From contig CAUBJF010000018.1 of NCBI GenBank assembly GCA_958436175.1, forward strand, positions 1-36,367: a DNA stretch of 36,367 nucleotides, given 5' to 3'. Of this stretch, positions 8,058-16,262 are shown in pieces. Position 1 is the first letter of the stretch. Each line of letters starts with the position of its first letter. Position numbers and translations under genes: made by a program. This DNA is from an uncultured Muribaculaceae bacterium (GTDB lineage: Bacteria > Bacteroidota > Bacteroidia > Bacteroidales > Muribaculaceae). The notes beneath the pieces are model-generated. The model was given only the letters and a program-made list of their open reading frames with translations, was not told where the DNA came from and ran no database searches.

Positions 8058-8606
8058 ATGATATTTACATTTCGCATAGTATCCGACGAGGTCGACAACT
8101 TCAAGCGCGAAATTAAAATCGACGCTGTTGCTACGTTTCTCGACCTAAAGAACGCAATCTGCGATAGTGTCGGCTACGATAAGAATCAGATGAGCTCTTT
8201 CTTCCTTTGTGACCGAAACTGGGAGAAAGAAAAAGAAATTACCTTCGAAGATATGGGCAGTGACGCTGACCAGGATATATGGCTGATGGATGAAAGTGTC
8301 CTGAGCGACTTTATCGACGACGAAGGACAGAAGCTGATCTATGTCTTCGACTACATGACCGACCGTGCTTTCTTCTGCGAGATGACCGAGATGACTACCG
8401 GAAAGTCGCTTAAAGACCCTGTTTGTTCCCTTTCTCTCGGACAGGCTCCCCCCGAAATCATGGACTTAGATGAATTCGATGCCAAGGTTGATGCAAAGCA
8501 GTCGGTTGTCAGTACAGATCTCGACGAGGATTTCTATGGTGACGAATCATTTAACGACGACGAATTCGATGTGGAAGGTTTTGACGAGATGACGTTCGAC
8601 AGATAG
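8058..8606 (+). CDS. pRiA4b ORF-3-like acidic protein
   Basis: 182 residues. The first 130 or so resemble the plasmid pRiA4b ORF-3 family (MIFTFRIVSDEVDNFKREIKI, then SSFFLCDRNWEKEKEI, and KLIYVFDYMTDRAFFCEM, which corresponds to the FxYxFDxGDxW region). The family is widespread but its function is not established. The last 50 residues are very rich in Asp and Glu (DLDEDFYGDESFNDDEFDVEGFDE region), which gives a strongly acidic tail. No signal peptide, so probably cytoplasmic. It is first in an operon with cls, 11 bp away. Confidence 0.7.
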   Translation: MIFTFRIVSDEVDNFKREIKIDAVATFLDLKNAICDSVGYDKNQMSSFFLCDRNWEKEKEITFEDMGSDADQDIWLMDESVLSDFIDDEGQKLIYVFDYMTDRAFFCEMTEMTTGKSLKDPVCSLSLGQAPPEIMDLDEFDAKVDAKQSVVSTDLDEDFYGDESFNDDEFDVEGFDEMTFDR

Positions 8607-8617
8607 CAGGTATCGAT

Positions 8618-10081
8618 ATGGTGGAAACCTTGAGCAGACTGTGGGATTCGGGCTGGCTCGCTTCCGGGTTTGCCTTTGTCTCTGTGGCTTCCACCCTGAT
8701 TATAATCATAATAATATTGTCGGAGAACCGTAACCCGGTCAAATCATTGGCATGGGTAACGGTTCTTCTTCTCTTGCCCGTCGTCGGAGTGATTCTGTAT
8801 CTTTTCTTCGGCCGTAATATCAAGAATAAGAGAATGATATCGCGACGTAACCGTCGGATATTACGTCGCCGGGTTAATGTGAGCCATGCAGATCCAAGAA
8901 AAGCGTCTCTGTCGGAGAACGTAATTGGACAGATTAATCTCGGACGTTCTGTCTCGGGTTCGCATTACTATGCGCCGAATGAGGTGGATATTTTCACGGA
9001 CGGAGCGTCAAAGTTCGAGGCTCTTGAAAAGGACCTTTTGAATGCAGAACGTTCGATAAATATGCAGTACTATATCTTCGAAGACGACAAGCTCGGCAAC
9101 CGCATAGCCGATATCCTGATAGACAAGGTCTCGAAGGGTGTGAAGGTAAGGCTTATTTATGACCATGTAGGTTCGTTCCATGTCCGTTCCAGTTTCTTCA
9201 AACGTCTGCAGCTCAACGGTGTGGAGGCATATCCATTTTTCCGTGTATCCTTCCCACAGTTCGGCACGCATGTCAATTGGCGAAATCACAGGAAGATATG
9301 TGTGATAGATGATTCTGTGGCTTATCTTGGCGGCATGAATATTGCCGACCGTTATGTAGATGGAGGTAAGTTTCTCCGTTGGCGAGATACGCATGTGCGT
9401 GTCATAGGACCTGTAGTGTCAACCATACAGGCTTCCTTCGCTATCGACTGGAGTTTCCTCGGGGGTGGCCTCATAGATTTGGAGGAAATCCCGGGACCGA
9501 ACCATTTCTGTCCGTCTCCTTTAGCAGTAAGCGATGTAGGCGCTCAGCTGATTACCTCCGGTCCGACTTCTCAGTGGCCTAATATAGCCATGGCATTTCA
9601 CAAGGCTATAGCGAATGCCAAAAGAAGAGTCTTTATCCAGACTCCTTACTTCCTTCCCACCGAAGGTCTGCTCAGGGCTCTCGAAGCGGCTGCGCTTGCA
9701 CATGTCGATGTCAGGGTGATGATTCCTGAACACAGCGACTCCGTGATGCTGACAAACGCATCGGCTTCTTATATCGATGAATGTCTTCGTGCCGGTATCA
9801 AGATTTATATGTACAAATCCGGCATGCTCCATGCCAAGATGATAATAGTCGACGACGAAATAGCTTCGATAGGCTCTACTAATTTCGATTTCCGCAGTTT
9901 TGACTTCAATTTCGAAGCCAATCTGTTCTTCTATAGCCAGACCATGGTGTCGCGGCTACTTGAAATATTCAGACATGACCAGAACGACAGTATCCGTATC
10001 AATCCGGTTCAGTGGAAAAAACGGCCTTTCTTCAAGAAGGCTGCTGAATCTATTCTGCGTCTGCTCAGTCCTATCCTCTAG
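8618..10081 (+). CDS. cls: Cardiolipin synthase
   Basis: 487 residues of the bacterial phospholipase-D-type cardiolipin synthase family, of usual length. Two N-terminal membrane helices (about 13-35 and 43-65) are followed by a basic stretch, then two HKD catalytic motifs: HRKICVIDD (H224, K226, D231) and HAKMIIVDD (H405, K407, D412), each followed by the usual GGMN or GSTN. The enzyme condenses two phosphatidylglycerol molecules to cardiolipin and glycerol at the inner membrane. It lies between the pRiA4b-like gene (11 bp) and the HD gene (12 bp) in one operon. Confidence 0.95.
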   Translation: MVETLSRLWDSGWLASGFAFVSVASTLIIIIIILSENRNPVKSLAWVTVLLLLPVVGVILYLFFGRNIKNKRMISRRNRRILRRRVNVSHADPRKASLSENVIGQINLGRSVSGSHYYAPNEVDIFTDGASKFEALEKDLLNAERSINMQYYIFEDDKLGNRIADILIDKVSKGVKVRLIYDHVGSFHVRSSFFKRLQLNGVEAYPFFRVSFPQFGTHVNWRNHRKICVIDDSVAYLGGMNIADRYVDGGKFLRWRDTHVRVIGPVVSTIQASFAIDWSFLGGGLIDLEEIPGPNHFCPSPLAVSDVGAQLITSGPTSQWPNIAMAFHKAIANAKRRVFIQTPYFLPTEGLLRALEAAALAHVDVRVMIPEHSDSVMLTNASASYIDECLRAGIKIYMYKSGMLHAKMIIVDDEIASIGSTNFDFRSFDFNFEANLFFYSQTMVSRLLEIFRHDQNDSIRINPVQWKKRPFFKKAAESILRLLSPIL

Positions 10082-10093
10082 TTTAAATAAATT

Positions 10094-10699
10094 ATGGCAG
10101 ATAAAAATAAAGAACGATTCTGTTCGATACTCCGTGCTACCGAGCGAGAAAACATCGATTATGTGATAGAAGACCTTGAAGACCTCGGCTTTTTCGAGGC
10201 ACCGGCATCGGCTCAGGGGCATGGCGCTTACCCTGGTGGTCTTTTGGAACATTCCCTGAACGTATATGATGCCGCCATGGCGACGCGCACGTCTGTGCTT
10301 GCCGTTCGTCCGGATCTCGAAAAGGAACTCCTGGAAGATTCTATTGCTATCTCGGCTTTGCTTCATGATGTTTGCAAAGCCGATTTCTACAAGCTCGCGA
10401 AGAAGAAGCGTCGCAATGAGATAGGCATGTACGAGGATGTGGAGAGCTATGAGATACACGATGAGAACTTCCCTGTCGGTCACGGAGAGAAGTCCGTAGT
10501 CATGCTTCTCCGCTCCGGTCTCGATCTGACGGACGATGAGATTTATGCAATACGTTGGCATATGGGCCCATGGAATCTATCGCGTGACGACGAACGTTTC
10601 TACCGCCAGGCAGGGAAGCAGAGTGCACTGCAGGGACTCATACATACGGCCGATACAATCGCGTCGGCCATACTCGAGCGTCCGGCAGCCAAGCTTTGA
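10094..10699 (+). CDS. HD-domain protein
   Basis: 201 residues with a metal-binding HD phosphohydrolase domain: H53 in GGLLEHSLNV, the HD pair H91/D92 in ALLHDVCKADFY, and a later His region (VGHGEKSV and IRWHMGPW). The pattern LLEHSLNV...LLHDVCK resembles HD proteins related to the YhaM-type nuclease domain, but there is no nucleic-acid-binding OB domain, so the substrate cannot be named. A phosphodiesterase or nucleotide hydrolase is likely. It is the last gene of the operon and its stop codon is one base from the stop of the opposing esterase gene. Confidence 0.75.
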   Translation: MADKNKERFCSILRATERENIDYVIEDLEDLGFFEAPASAQGHGAYPGGLLEHSLNVYDAAMATRTSVLAVRPDLEKELLEDSIAISALLHDVCKADFYKLAKKKRRNEIGMYEDVESYEIHDENFPVGHGEKSVVMLLRSGLDLTDDEIYAIRWHMGPWNLSRDDERFYRQAGKQSALQGLIHTADTIASAILERPAAKL

Positions 10700-10700
10700 A

Positions 10701-12128
10701 CTACCAGCTGTCGGTTCGGAAAGGGATCAGCGGGAGGTAGTTCCCGGCATGGAGAGTGCCGGGCAGGAAGTCCCGATAGCCGTAACGCACGGCTACAGGA
10801 TTCGGCACATCTTTACTTGAGACTACGATTTCGTTTGTCTGCCAGTGCAGCCATGCATTGTCGGCCGGATGAAACACCCTGTCCTCGCCAGCCACTTCGA
10901 ATCCCCGGATGTCATAGTTACGGCAGATGCCGAAGTTTGGTGAGTCGATTGACACCCATGCTTCTCCATTTTGGAATTTGTGGGACTTGTAGCGTGGACT
11001 TCCGGCGAGGAATGTCGTCTTGCCGTAGGTTTTGTTCAGGGCAAGGTCTCCGAGACGTTTTCCGAGAGCGGATTTGTTTCCCGGGTGGATATTGAAACGT
11101 TCGTAGGGTTCGACGAGGTCGTTCGTGCATATCATGTCCGAGTTCGGAATCATTTCGATGGCGTTCCATTGTTGTGTGCGTAGTTTCGCTCCGTCGATAG
11201 AGTCATCGTTTCCGTACTGGTATGGAGCTATCTCGACAGCATAGAAAGGTATATCGCCGAGGTTTAAGTCGCTACGCCAACGTGCCACCATATCGCGAAG
11301 ACGTTCGGCATAGGTAGCGTATGTGGGGACGTTAGAACATCCCTGGTACCATATGATTCCTTTGTAAGTATAGTCCTTGACCGGACGGAACATCGCATTG
11401 TACATCATCATCGGGCGATGATTGCTTGCTGTGGCTTTTATGTCTTCGGGGTCGAGTTTTATGTCGCTGTAGTTTTCCAGAATGTCTTTGGGAAGCCAGC
11501 CTTCTACCTTGGAGCCACCGTATGCGATATTTACAATTCCGACGGGTATGTCGAGAACATCGGCAAGCCTTGAGGCAAAGAACCAGGCCGTGGCACTGAA
11601 ATCCTTTGCCGTTTCGGGTGAAGGTACTTCCCATCCCGTATCTGTGGTGTCGACAGGTTCATAGCTCTGTCGAAGCGGTGGAGTGAGGAAACGTATCTGG
11701 TCGGCGCGTCGGCGTGATGTGGCTATCTCGTCGTAGCCGTCCTTGACGCAGCATCCGGGGAAGCCTTTTAGCGGCATCTCCATGTTCGATTGTCCTGCTG
11801 CAAGCCAGACTTCTCCTATCAGGATGTTCTGGGCAGTGTATTGGCTGTCGCCGTCCGCGTATTCTATAGTGTAAGTATCGAAGCTTGCGGACGGAGTGGC
11901 TACTGTCAGCATCCATAAGCCATCCTTGTCGACGCTTGTAGTATGAGTCGCTTTGTTCCAGGAACCTGTCACGCTCACTTTGGAACCGGGGGTGGCTTTA
12001 CCGAAGAGGCGGACTTGGCTGTTTTGTTGAAGGACGGCGTTGTCCGAGCAGATAGGCGAGGGTACTACTTTCGCTTCGATAGCAGAAGCAAAGAGCAAGG
12101 CAGCGGCTGCGATTAGGTAAGTTTTCAT
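10701..12128 (-). CDS. Sialate O-acetylesterase-like SGNH hydrolase
   Basis: 475 residues with an N-terminal signal peptide (cleavage about 19, IEAKV). The SGNH-type motif AAGQSNMEMPL places the nucleophile at S114, and NIHPGNKSALGKR supplies the late His. GIIWYQGCSN corresponds to the WYQGESN block, with Cys where many relatives have Glu. This fits the sialate 9-O-acetylesterase family (SASA), which removes acetyl groups from sialic acids or plant and host glycans outside the cytoplasm. The true substrate may be another acetylated sugar. The gene lies 14 bp downstream of dnaB on the same strand. Confidence 0.85.
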   Translation of the reverse strand: MKTYLIAAAALLFASAIEAKVVPSPICSDNAVLQQNSQVRLFGKATPGSKVSVTGSWNKATHTTSVDKDGLWMLTVATPSASFDTYTIEYADGDSQYTAQNILIGEVWLAAGQSNMEMPLKGFPGCCVKDGYDEIATSRRRADQIRFLTPPLRQSYEPVDTTDTGWEVPSPETAKDFSATAWFFASRLADVLDIPVGIVNIAYGGSKVEGWLPKDILENYSDIKLDPEDIKATASNHRPMMMYNAMFRPVKDYTYKGIIWYQGCSNVPTYATYAERLRDMVARWRSDLNLGDIPFYAVEIAPYQYGNDDSIDGAKLRTQQWNAIEMIPNSDMICTNDLVEPYERFNIHPGNKSALGKRLGDLALNKTYGKTTFLAGSPRYKSHKFQNGEAWVSIDSPNFGICRNYDIRGFEVAGEDRVFHPADNAWLHWQTNEIVVSSKDVPNPVAVRYGYRDFLPGTLHAGNYLPLIPFRTDSW

Positions 12129-12142
12129 GGTATGTATATGGG

Positions 12143-13717
12143 TTAGAAAGGCGTATCGTCTGCACCATGGGATAGGAAGCTTTCGTTCGGTGTGCTCGAT
12201 GGCGAGCCGAGACCTAAGGCTTCAGCATCCTTGGCTGCATTCTCTGGATTGGCTTGCGGCACTTCGGTTTCGTTGTTGTCGCTGGCAGCGCGCATGCCGT
12301 AGGTGGCATCGCCGCTGTTAGGCTCCCAGTTTTCGAATCGGACGAGTTCGTTACGGAAGCGAAGGTCGACCGTACCTGTACCACCGCTACGATGCTTGGC
12401 GATGATGAACTCAGCAAGACCACGGATGTCTCTTGTCCCTTCGCTGTTTTCGGAGGCATGACTGTAGTATTCGGGTCGGTGAATGAAGCATACGATGTCG
12501 GCATCCTGCTCGATGGCACCGGATTCACGAAGGTCGGACAGCTGAGGACGTTTATCTTTGTTGCCACGGTCCTCGAGCTTGCGGTTTAGCTGCGAGAGAG
12601 CCACAATCGGGATGTCGAGCTCTTTTGCGAGCTGTTTGAGGAATCGTGAAATCGTACTTACTTCCTGTTCTCGGGAACCCATTCTGATACCGGCGCTCAT
12701 AAGCTGGAGGTAGTCGATTACTATCATCTTCACCTGGTGTTCGCGGACGAGGCGGCGTGCCTTACTGCGAAGTTCCATAATGGTAAGGCCTGATGTGTCG
12801 TCGACATACAGAGGGAGTCCTTTGAGCTTCTGGAGCCTGTTGAGTAGCTGCTGCCATTCGAGCTGCGACAGGTTGCCGCTCATGATTTTGTCGCCGGGAA
12901 TTTCGCATACATTGGAGATGAGACGGTTGACAAGCTGAACATTGCTCATCTCAAGAGAGAATACTGCTATCGGGTTATTGTGGAGAGCGATATTCAAAGC
13001 CATGGACAGCACGAATGCTGTTTTGCCCATAGCGGGACGTGCGGCAATGATGATAAGGTCGGAATTCTGCCATCCCGAAGTATATCTGTCAAGATCACGG
13101 AAACCGCTCGAAAGACCGCTGAGGCCAGAATCGCGGTTGGATGCCAGCTGCATCCTTTCCAGCGCTTTGTTGATGAGAGGGTCAATCTGCGACACTTCCT
13201 TCTTGACGTTTCCCTGGGAGATTTCGAAAAGATTTCTTTCGGCTTCCTGAAGGATATCGTCTACGTCATTGCTTTCGTCAAAAGCAGAGTTCTCAACCTT
13301 GGAAGCGAACGATATAAGCTCCCTTGCAAGATATTTCTGCGCGACAATGCGGGCGTGAAATTCTACGTGCGCCGCAGAGGCAACATTCTGGGTCAGTCCT
13401 ACCACGAAAGCTGCTCCTCCAACTTTCTCGAGGGTGCCGTCTTCGCGCATCTGGTTGACGACGGTCATCATGTCGATAGGTTTTTGTTCGAGACCAAGGG
13501 TCTGTATTGCCTCAAAGACATGCTGATGACGGGGTTCATAGAAGCTTTCTGGCTTCAGGAGGTCGGCGATGTTGGTGTATGCGTTTTTCTCTATCATCAG
13601 CGCGCCGAGGACGGCAGCTTCTACTTCTACGGCTCTCGGCACAAGGCGCCCTACGACATCTTCGGGTACATGCTGCGGTTTCTTGCTATATCGTGGCTTG
13701 TTGTCGTTCGATTCCAT
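12143..13717 (-). CDS. dnaB: Replicative DNA helicase DnaB
   Basis: 524 residues, complete. The N-terminal primase-interacting domain (about 25-125, VPRAVEVEAAVLGALMIE) is followed by the RecA-like motor with Walker A in ARPAMGKTAF (about 227-236), Walker B in MIVIDYLQLM, and SREQEVSTISRFLKQLAKEL. No intein interrupts the motor. The C-terminal 60 residues are low-complexity and rich in Asn, Ala and Ser. DnaB unwinds the parental duplex ahead of the replisome. The start is 5 bp after the stop of an OmpA-like gene, so it appears to depend on a promoter further upstream. Confidence 0.97.
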   Translation of the reverse strand: MESNDNKPRYSKKPQHVPEDVVGRLVPRAVEVEAAVLGALMIEKNAYTNIADLLKPESFYEPRHQHVFEAIQTLGLEQKPIDMMTVVNQMREDGTLEKVGGAAFVVGLTQNVASAAHVEFHARIVAQKYLARELISFASKVENSAFDESNDVDDILQEAERNLFEISQGNVKKEVSQIDPLINKALERMQLASNRDSGLSGLSSGFRDLDRYTSGWQNSDLIIIAARPAMGKTAFVLSMALNIALHNNPIAVFSLEMSNVQLVNRLISNVCEIPGDKIMSGNLSQLEWQQLLNRLQKLKGLPLYVDDTSGLTIMELRSKARRLVREHQVKMIVIDYLQLMSAGIRMGSREQEVSTISRFLKQLAKELDIPIVALSQLNRKLEDRGNKDKRPQLSDLRESGAIEQDADIVCFIHRPEYYSHASENSEGTRDIRGLAEFIIAKHRSGGTGTVDLRFRNELVRFENWEPNSGDATYGMRAASDNNETEVPQANPENAAKDAEALGLGSPSSTPNESFLSHGADDTPF

Positions 13718-13722
13718 TGCAT

Positions 13723-14340
13723 TCAGCGTTTTTTCGCTCTTTGGATTGTCTGTTCTGTCGGGATGAAATATATTTCCACACGACGGTTCTTCTGACGGCG
13801 CGACAGGCTTGTGTTCGGTGAAAGAGGTTCGTCCTTGCCCAGTCCGTATGGTATTATTCCGCTGTCTTTGCCGTGATTGGCCTTGGAGAAGAACTCGTCG
13901 ATAGCTTCGGCTCGTTGATCGGTGATCCGGTCGGCATAGGTTTCGTCGCCCGTGTCGTCGGTATGCACGGCGATGACAACTTTGTAGAGGTCGGTGGCTT
14001 GTATATAGGGTTCCAGTGGAGTCAGTACGGCTTTAGCTTTGTCAGCAAGTTTCGTATCATTGGCAGCAAAAAGTTCGGAACACGGAATAGTGACCATGAT
14101 GACTTCGCCGGAACGAACGGCCGAGGTGTTGTATTTGGCTGCTGACAAAGATTTCCTGAGTTCTTTCATCACGGCGACTACGGCCTCGCTTTTCTTAGGA
14201 CTGACTTTGGGGGTCTGTATGTTTTCCTCTATAGTGGCAGTCAGAGGGTCGAACGGTTGCTCCTTCTGTGCCGAGAGCGTAGTGACGCAGGAGAACAGAC
14301 AGCAGGCGACTATGATGCGGAGAAAGGGATATACATTCAT
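13723..14340 (-). CDS. OmpA C-terminal-domain envelope protein
   Basis: 205 residues. A signal peptide (cleavage about 25, LSAQK) is followed by a Lys-rich spacer and an OmpA/MotB-like domain (about 75-200). Visible family signs are VVIAVHTDDTGDETYADRITDQRAEAIDEFF and the closing RRQKNRRVEIYFIP, which correspond to the peptidoglycan-binding core. The usual beta-barrel is missing, so it is a small periplasmic or lipid-free peptidoglycan-associated protein. It lies 6 bp after the small acidic gene and 5 bp before dnaB. Confidence 0.8.
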   Translation of the reverse strand: MNVYPFLRIIVACCLFSCVTTLSAQKEQPFDPLTATIEENIQTPKVSPKKSEAVVAVMKELRKSLSAAKYNTSAVRSGEVIMVTIPCSELFAANDTKLADKAKAVLTPLEPYIQATDLYKVVIAVHTDDTGDETYADRITDQRAEAIDEFFSKANHGKDSGIIPYGLGKDEPLSPNTSLSRRQKNRRVEIYFIPTEQTIQRAKKR

Positions 14341-14346
14341 AATCGT

Positions 14347-14637
14347 TTAGAGAAGAGAGTCTTCGTAGTCTATTTCAGCCTTTATCATAGAACGTATCTG
14401 CTCGGGAGTAAAAGCTTCGGGGGCACCGTTCTTCCTGAGATATTTTTCGACATAGAGCGCAATATCTTCTGTGTCAATTTCTTCATCACCTTCTGCATCT
14501 ATGTCGAGCTCACCGTTTTCTTCGTAATAATCGAATATGAGGTCGAGAACTTCGCACACATCGTTTTCATTGACTGTGGCCGGTTCGCAGCTTTCCATCA
14601 TTTTGGTGACTGCTTCGTTTTCATCGAATTCTTTCAT
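14347..14637 (-). CDS. Small acidic protein of unknown function
   Basis: 96 residues, with Asp and Glu making up roughly a third of the sequence (NENDVCEVLDLIFDYYEENG, then DAEGDEEIDTEDIALYVEKYL). No signal peptide, no membrane helix and no motif that I recognise. Predicted helical by eye. It is 36 bp after rimM and 6 bp before the OmpA-like gene, so it is likely part of the same transcript. Good operon spacing and a consistent reading frame support it as a real gene. Confidence 0.7.
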   Translation of the reverse strand: MKEFDENEAVTKMMESCEPATVNENDVCEVLDLIFDYYEENGELDIDAEGDEEIDTEDIALYVEKYLRKNGAPEAFTPEQIRSMIKAEIDYEDSLL

Positions 14638-14673
14638 GATAATGTTTTTAGTTGTTATTCAAGACGGTATGTA

Positions 14674-15192
14674 CTATAAGTCGACAAGGCCTTGCGGCAG
14701 ATTCATGACTATGACATGTTCCACAGTATCGATTTTTTCAATCATGTCCTCCGAGGCTGGGGCGAGTAGAGAGGAGCCGTCGGGACGGTCGATGACGAAT
14801 AGTACGTTAGCGGTACTGTCGTCGATATCGCTGACAGTGCCGAGCAAGGTGCCGTCGTCGTAGACACTGTAACCCTTCATGTCCTGAAGATAGACGATAT
14901 CGTCGTCTTCTTCTGCGATATACTCTTTTTCGGCGTAGAACTCTTTCCTTGAGAATGCCAGTGCATCTTTTTCGTTGTCGATGCCGTCGATGCTGATAAG
15001 TATAGTCTCTTTACCTTTTGGGCGTATGCTGCTGATGAAAAAGGGCACTTTCAGACCGTCGAAGTCAACAAAGATACATGGCAGCTCTTTCAGCGACTTT
15101 TCGTCGAGGTCTGTCTCTGCGGAAAGTTCGCCATGGATACCATGAGGTTTGCTGAATTGCCCGATGACGGTCAGCTCTTCGGCCTTTTTCAT
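14674..15192 (-). CDS. rimM: Ribosome maturation factor RimM
   Basis: 172 residues, the usual size. The N-terminal RimM domain opens with GQFSKPHGIHGELSA, the family signature (G-x-hydrophobic-x-K-x-HG-x-x-GE). The C-terminal PRC-barrel begins near YLQDMKGYSVYDDGTLLGTV. RimM helps process 16S rRNA and assemble the 30S head. Its start overlaps the DUF4290 stop by 4 bp (ATGA). In many Bacteroidota murA lies between these two genes; it is missing here. Confidence 0.93.
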   Translation of the reverse strand: MKKAEELTVIGQFSKPHGIHGELSAETDLDEKSLKELPCIFVDFDGLKVPFFISSIRPKGKETILISIDGIDNEKDALAFSRKEFYAEKEYIAEEDDDIVYLQDMKGYSVYDDGTLLGTVSDIDDSTANVLFVIDRPDGSSLLAPASEDMIEKIDTVEHVIVMNLPQGLVDL

Positions 15193-15779
15193 TTTTTCTT
15201 CTTCTTTTTGCCCGAAGGTGTGGGTGCCTGACGATAGTCGTTCAGCCTCACAGTCTCAGGGTCAATGATGATCTGGCCGTGAGAAAGATTCCTGATTTCG
15301 TTGAAAATACGGGCATCGTCGACATTCTCATGATAGTTGGAAAGCAGCGTCTTCTTCATCTGGTTGGCGATGAGGTAGATGATTGCGTCCTGCTCAGGGC
15401 CTGGACCCATGTCGACAGCTCTATCTATCATACGGGGTATGTATACACCGTAGTGTCGGATCTGCATGTCATTTGGCATCTGGAGGGGAAGTGGAGCCGG
15501 GGGTTCGGAGAATGATGACATGTCTGCATGCTCATAGGGATAATCTATGTCGAGATTGAACCCGCTCATAATCCAGAGATGATCCCAGAGCTTACGGTGA
15601 TATTCGTTGGTATCGCCCGTCGGGGGAACGATTATCTGCATGGCATCTATGATGGTCTGTGCGCACTGCTGCCGCTCTTCGCGATTTTCTATGGTCAGGC
15701 AGTAGTCAACCATGTCCTGTATGTTTCGCCCGTATTCGGGTAAGATTAGTTTTCTTAAGTGGTTAGTATATGTCAGCAT
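15189..15779 (-). CDS. DUF4290 family protein
   Basis: 196 residues, family DUF4290, typical of Bacteroidota and without known function. The opening LTYTNHLRKLILPEYGRNIQDMVDYCL and the block HRKLWDHLWIMSGFNLDIDYPY are characteristic. The C-terminus ends in a Lys-rich tail. It is the first gene of the rimM-dnaB run and is read from a canonical promoter whose -7 box ends 26 nt before the ATG. Confidence 0.85.
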   Translation of the reverse strand: MLTYTNHLRKLILPEYGRNIQDMVDYCLTIENREERQQCAQTIIDAMQIIVPPTGDTNEYHRKLWDHLWIMSGFNLDIDYPYEHADMSSFSEPPAPLPLQMPNDMQIRHYGVYIPRMIDRAVDMGPGPEQDAIIYLIANQMKKTLLSNYHENVDDARIFNEIRNLSHGQIIIDPETVRLNDYRQAPTPSGKKKKKK

Positions 15780-15804
15780 TATTCAGCTTTTCGTATTTCA
15801 GTCT

Positions 15805-15835
15805 CAAAGTTACTCCAAAAAACGCGAATATGCAA
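15805..15835 (-). promoter_or_regulatory. Promoter of the DUF4290-rimM-dnaB run
   Basis: On the minus strand TTG (15835-15833), 20 nt, then TAACTTTG (15812-15805): a full Bacteroidota consensus at ideal spacing. It is the only clear promoter before the six genes that end at 10701. Confidence 0.8.
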
Positions 15836-16180
15836 CTTGCAGGGCTCGTACTTGTATTAAATGATTTTAACAGCTGTCTTCCGCACAGCTAATCGTAAGT
15901 CATGAAAGACATGTTTTAGCCCTTGTTTTACCACTTTGGTGGTATAATATTGTGAACTGCGGAAGGCTTTTGGTTTCAAACTCGTGGCATATGAATTTAG
16001 AAATACTTGGGATTGACCTTTGAGTTAAAGAACGTTAAGAAAGTCCTGTGGCTTTATGAAGGGCTTCTAAAGCGAAAAATCGAGCCTGTGAGAGCTTGGA
16101 GAGGCTAAAATTATTGAAAAACAAGCTGAATTTAGCAATTATTAACACAACATGCCTTTTTCTGTCGAATATTGAATATT
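15836..16180. other. Intergenic region with several hairpins, no gene seen
   Basis: Most of the 483-bp gap between two divergent genes. I see no credible coding frame. It holds hairpins at 15872-15890 (AGCTGT/ACAGCT), 15929-15944 (TACCAC/GTGGTA), 16051-16073 (GCTTTA-T-GAA/TTC-TAAAGC) and 16083-16106 (AGCCT/AGGCT). The loop CTTCCGC of the first (15878-15884) is exactly complementary to GCGGAAG at 15959-15965. No promoter matching the consensus was found inside it. Confidence 0.4.
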
Positions 16181-16209
16181 TTTGGCTTTCCAATATAGAC
16201 CTTATTGCC

Positions 16210-16217
16210 TAACTTCG
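16210..16217 (+). promoter_or_regulatory. Weak -7 box for the sugar permease operon
   Basis: TAACTTCG, one base from TAnnTTTG, lies 46 nt before the permease ATG. A TTG occurs 25 nt upstream (16182-16184), longer than usual. Confidence 0.35.
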
Positions 16218-16262
16218 CACCCTTGTAGTGCACCATGAACGCACTTCTCTTAATTAAGTAAA

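Noticed and set aside
12980..13795. Open frame of 271 codons opposite dnaB
   Set aside because: Antisense to the conserved dnaB motor domain, with no recognisable domain; explained by codon bias.
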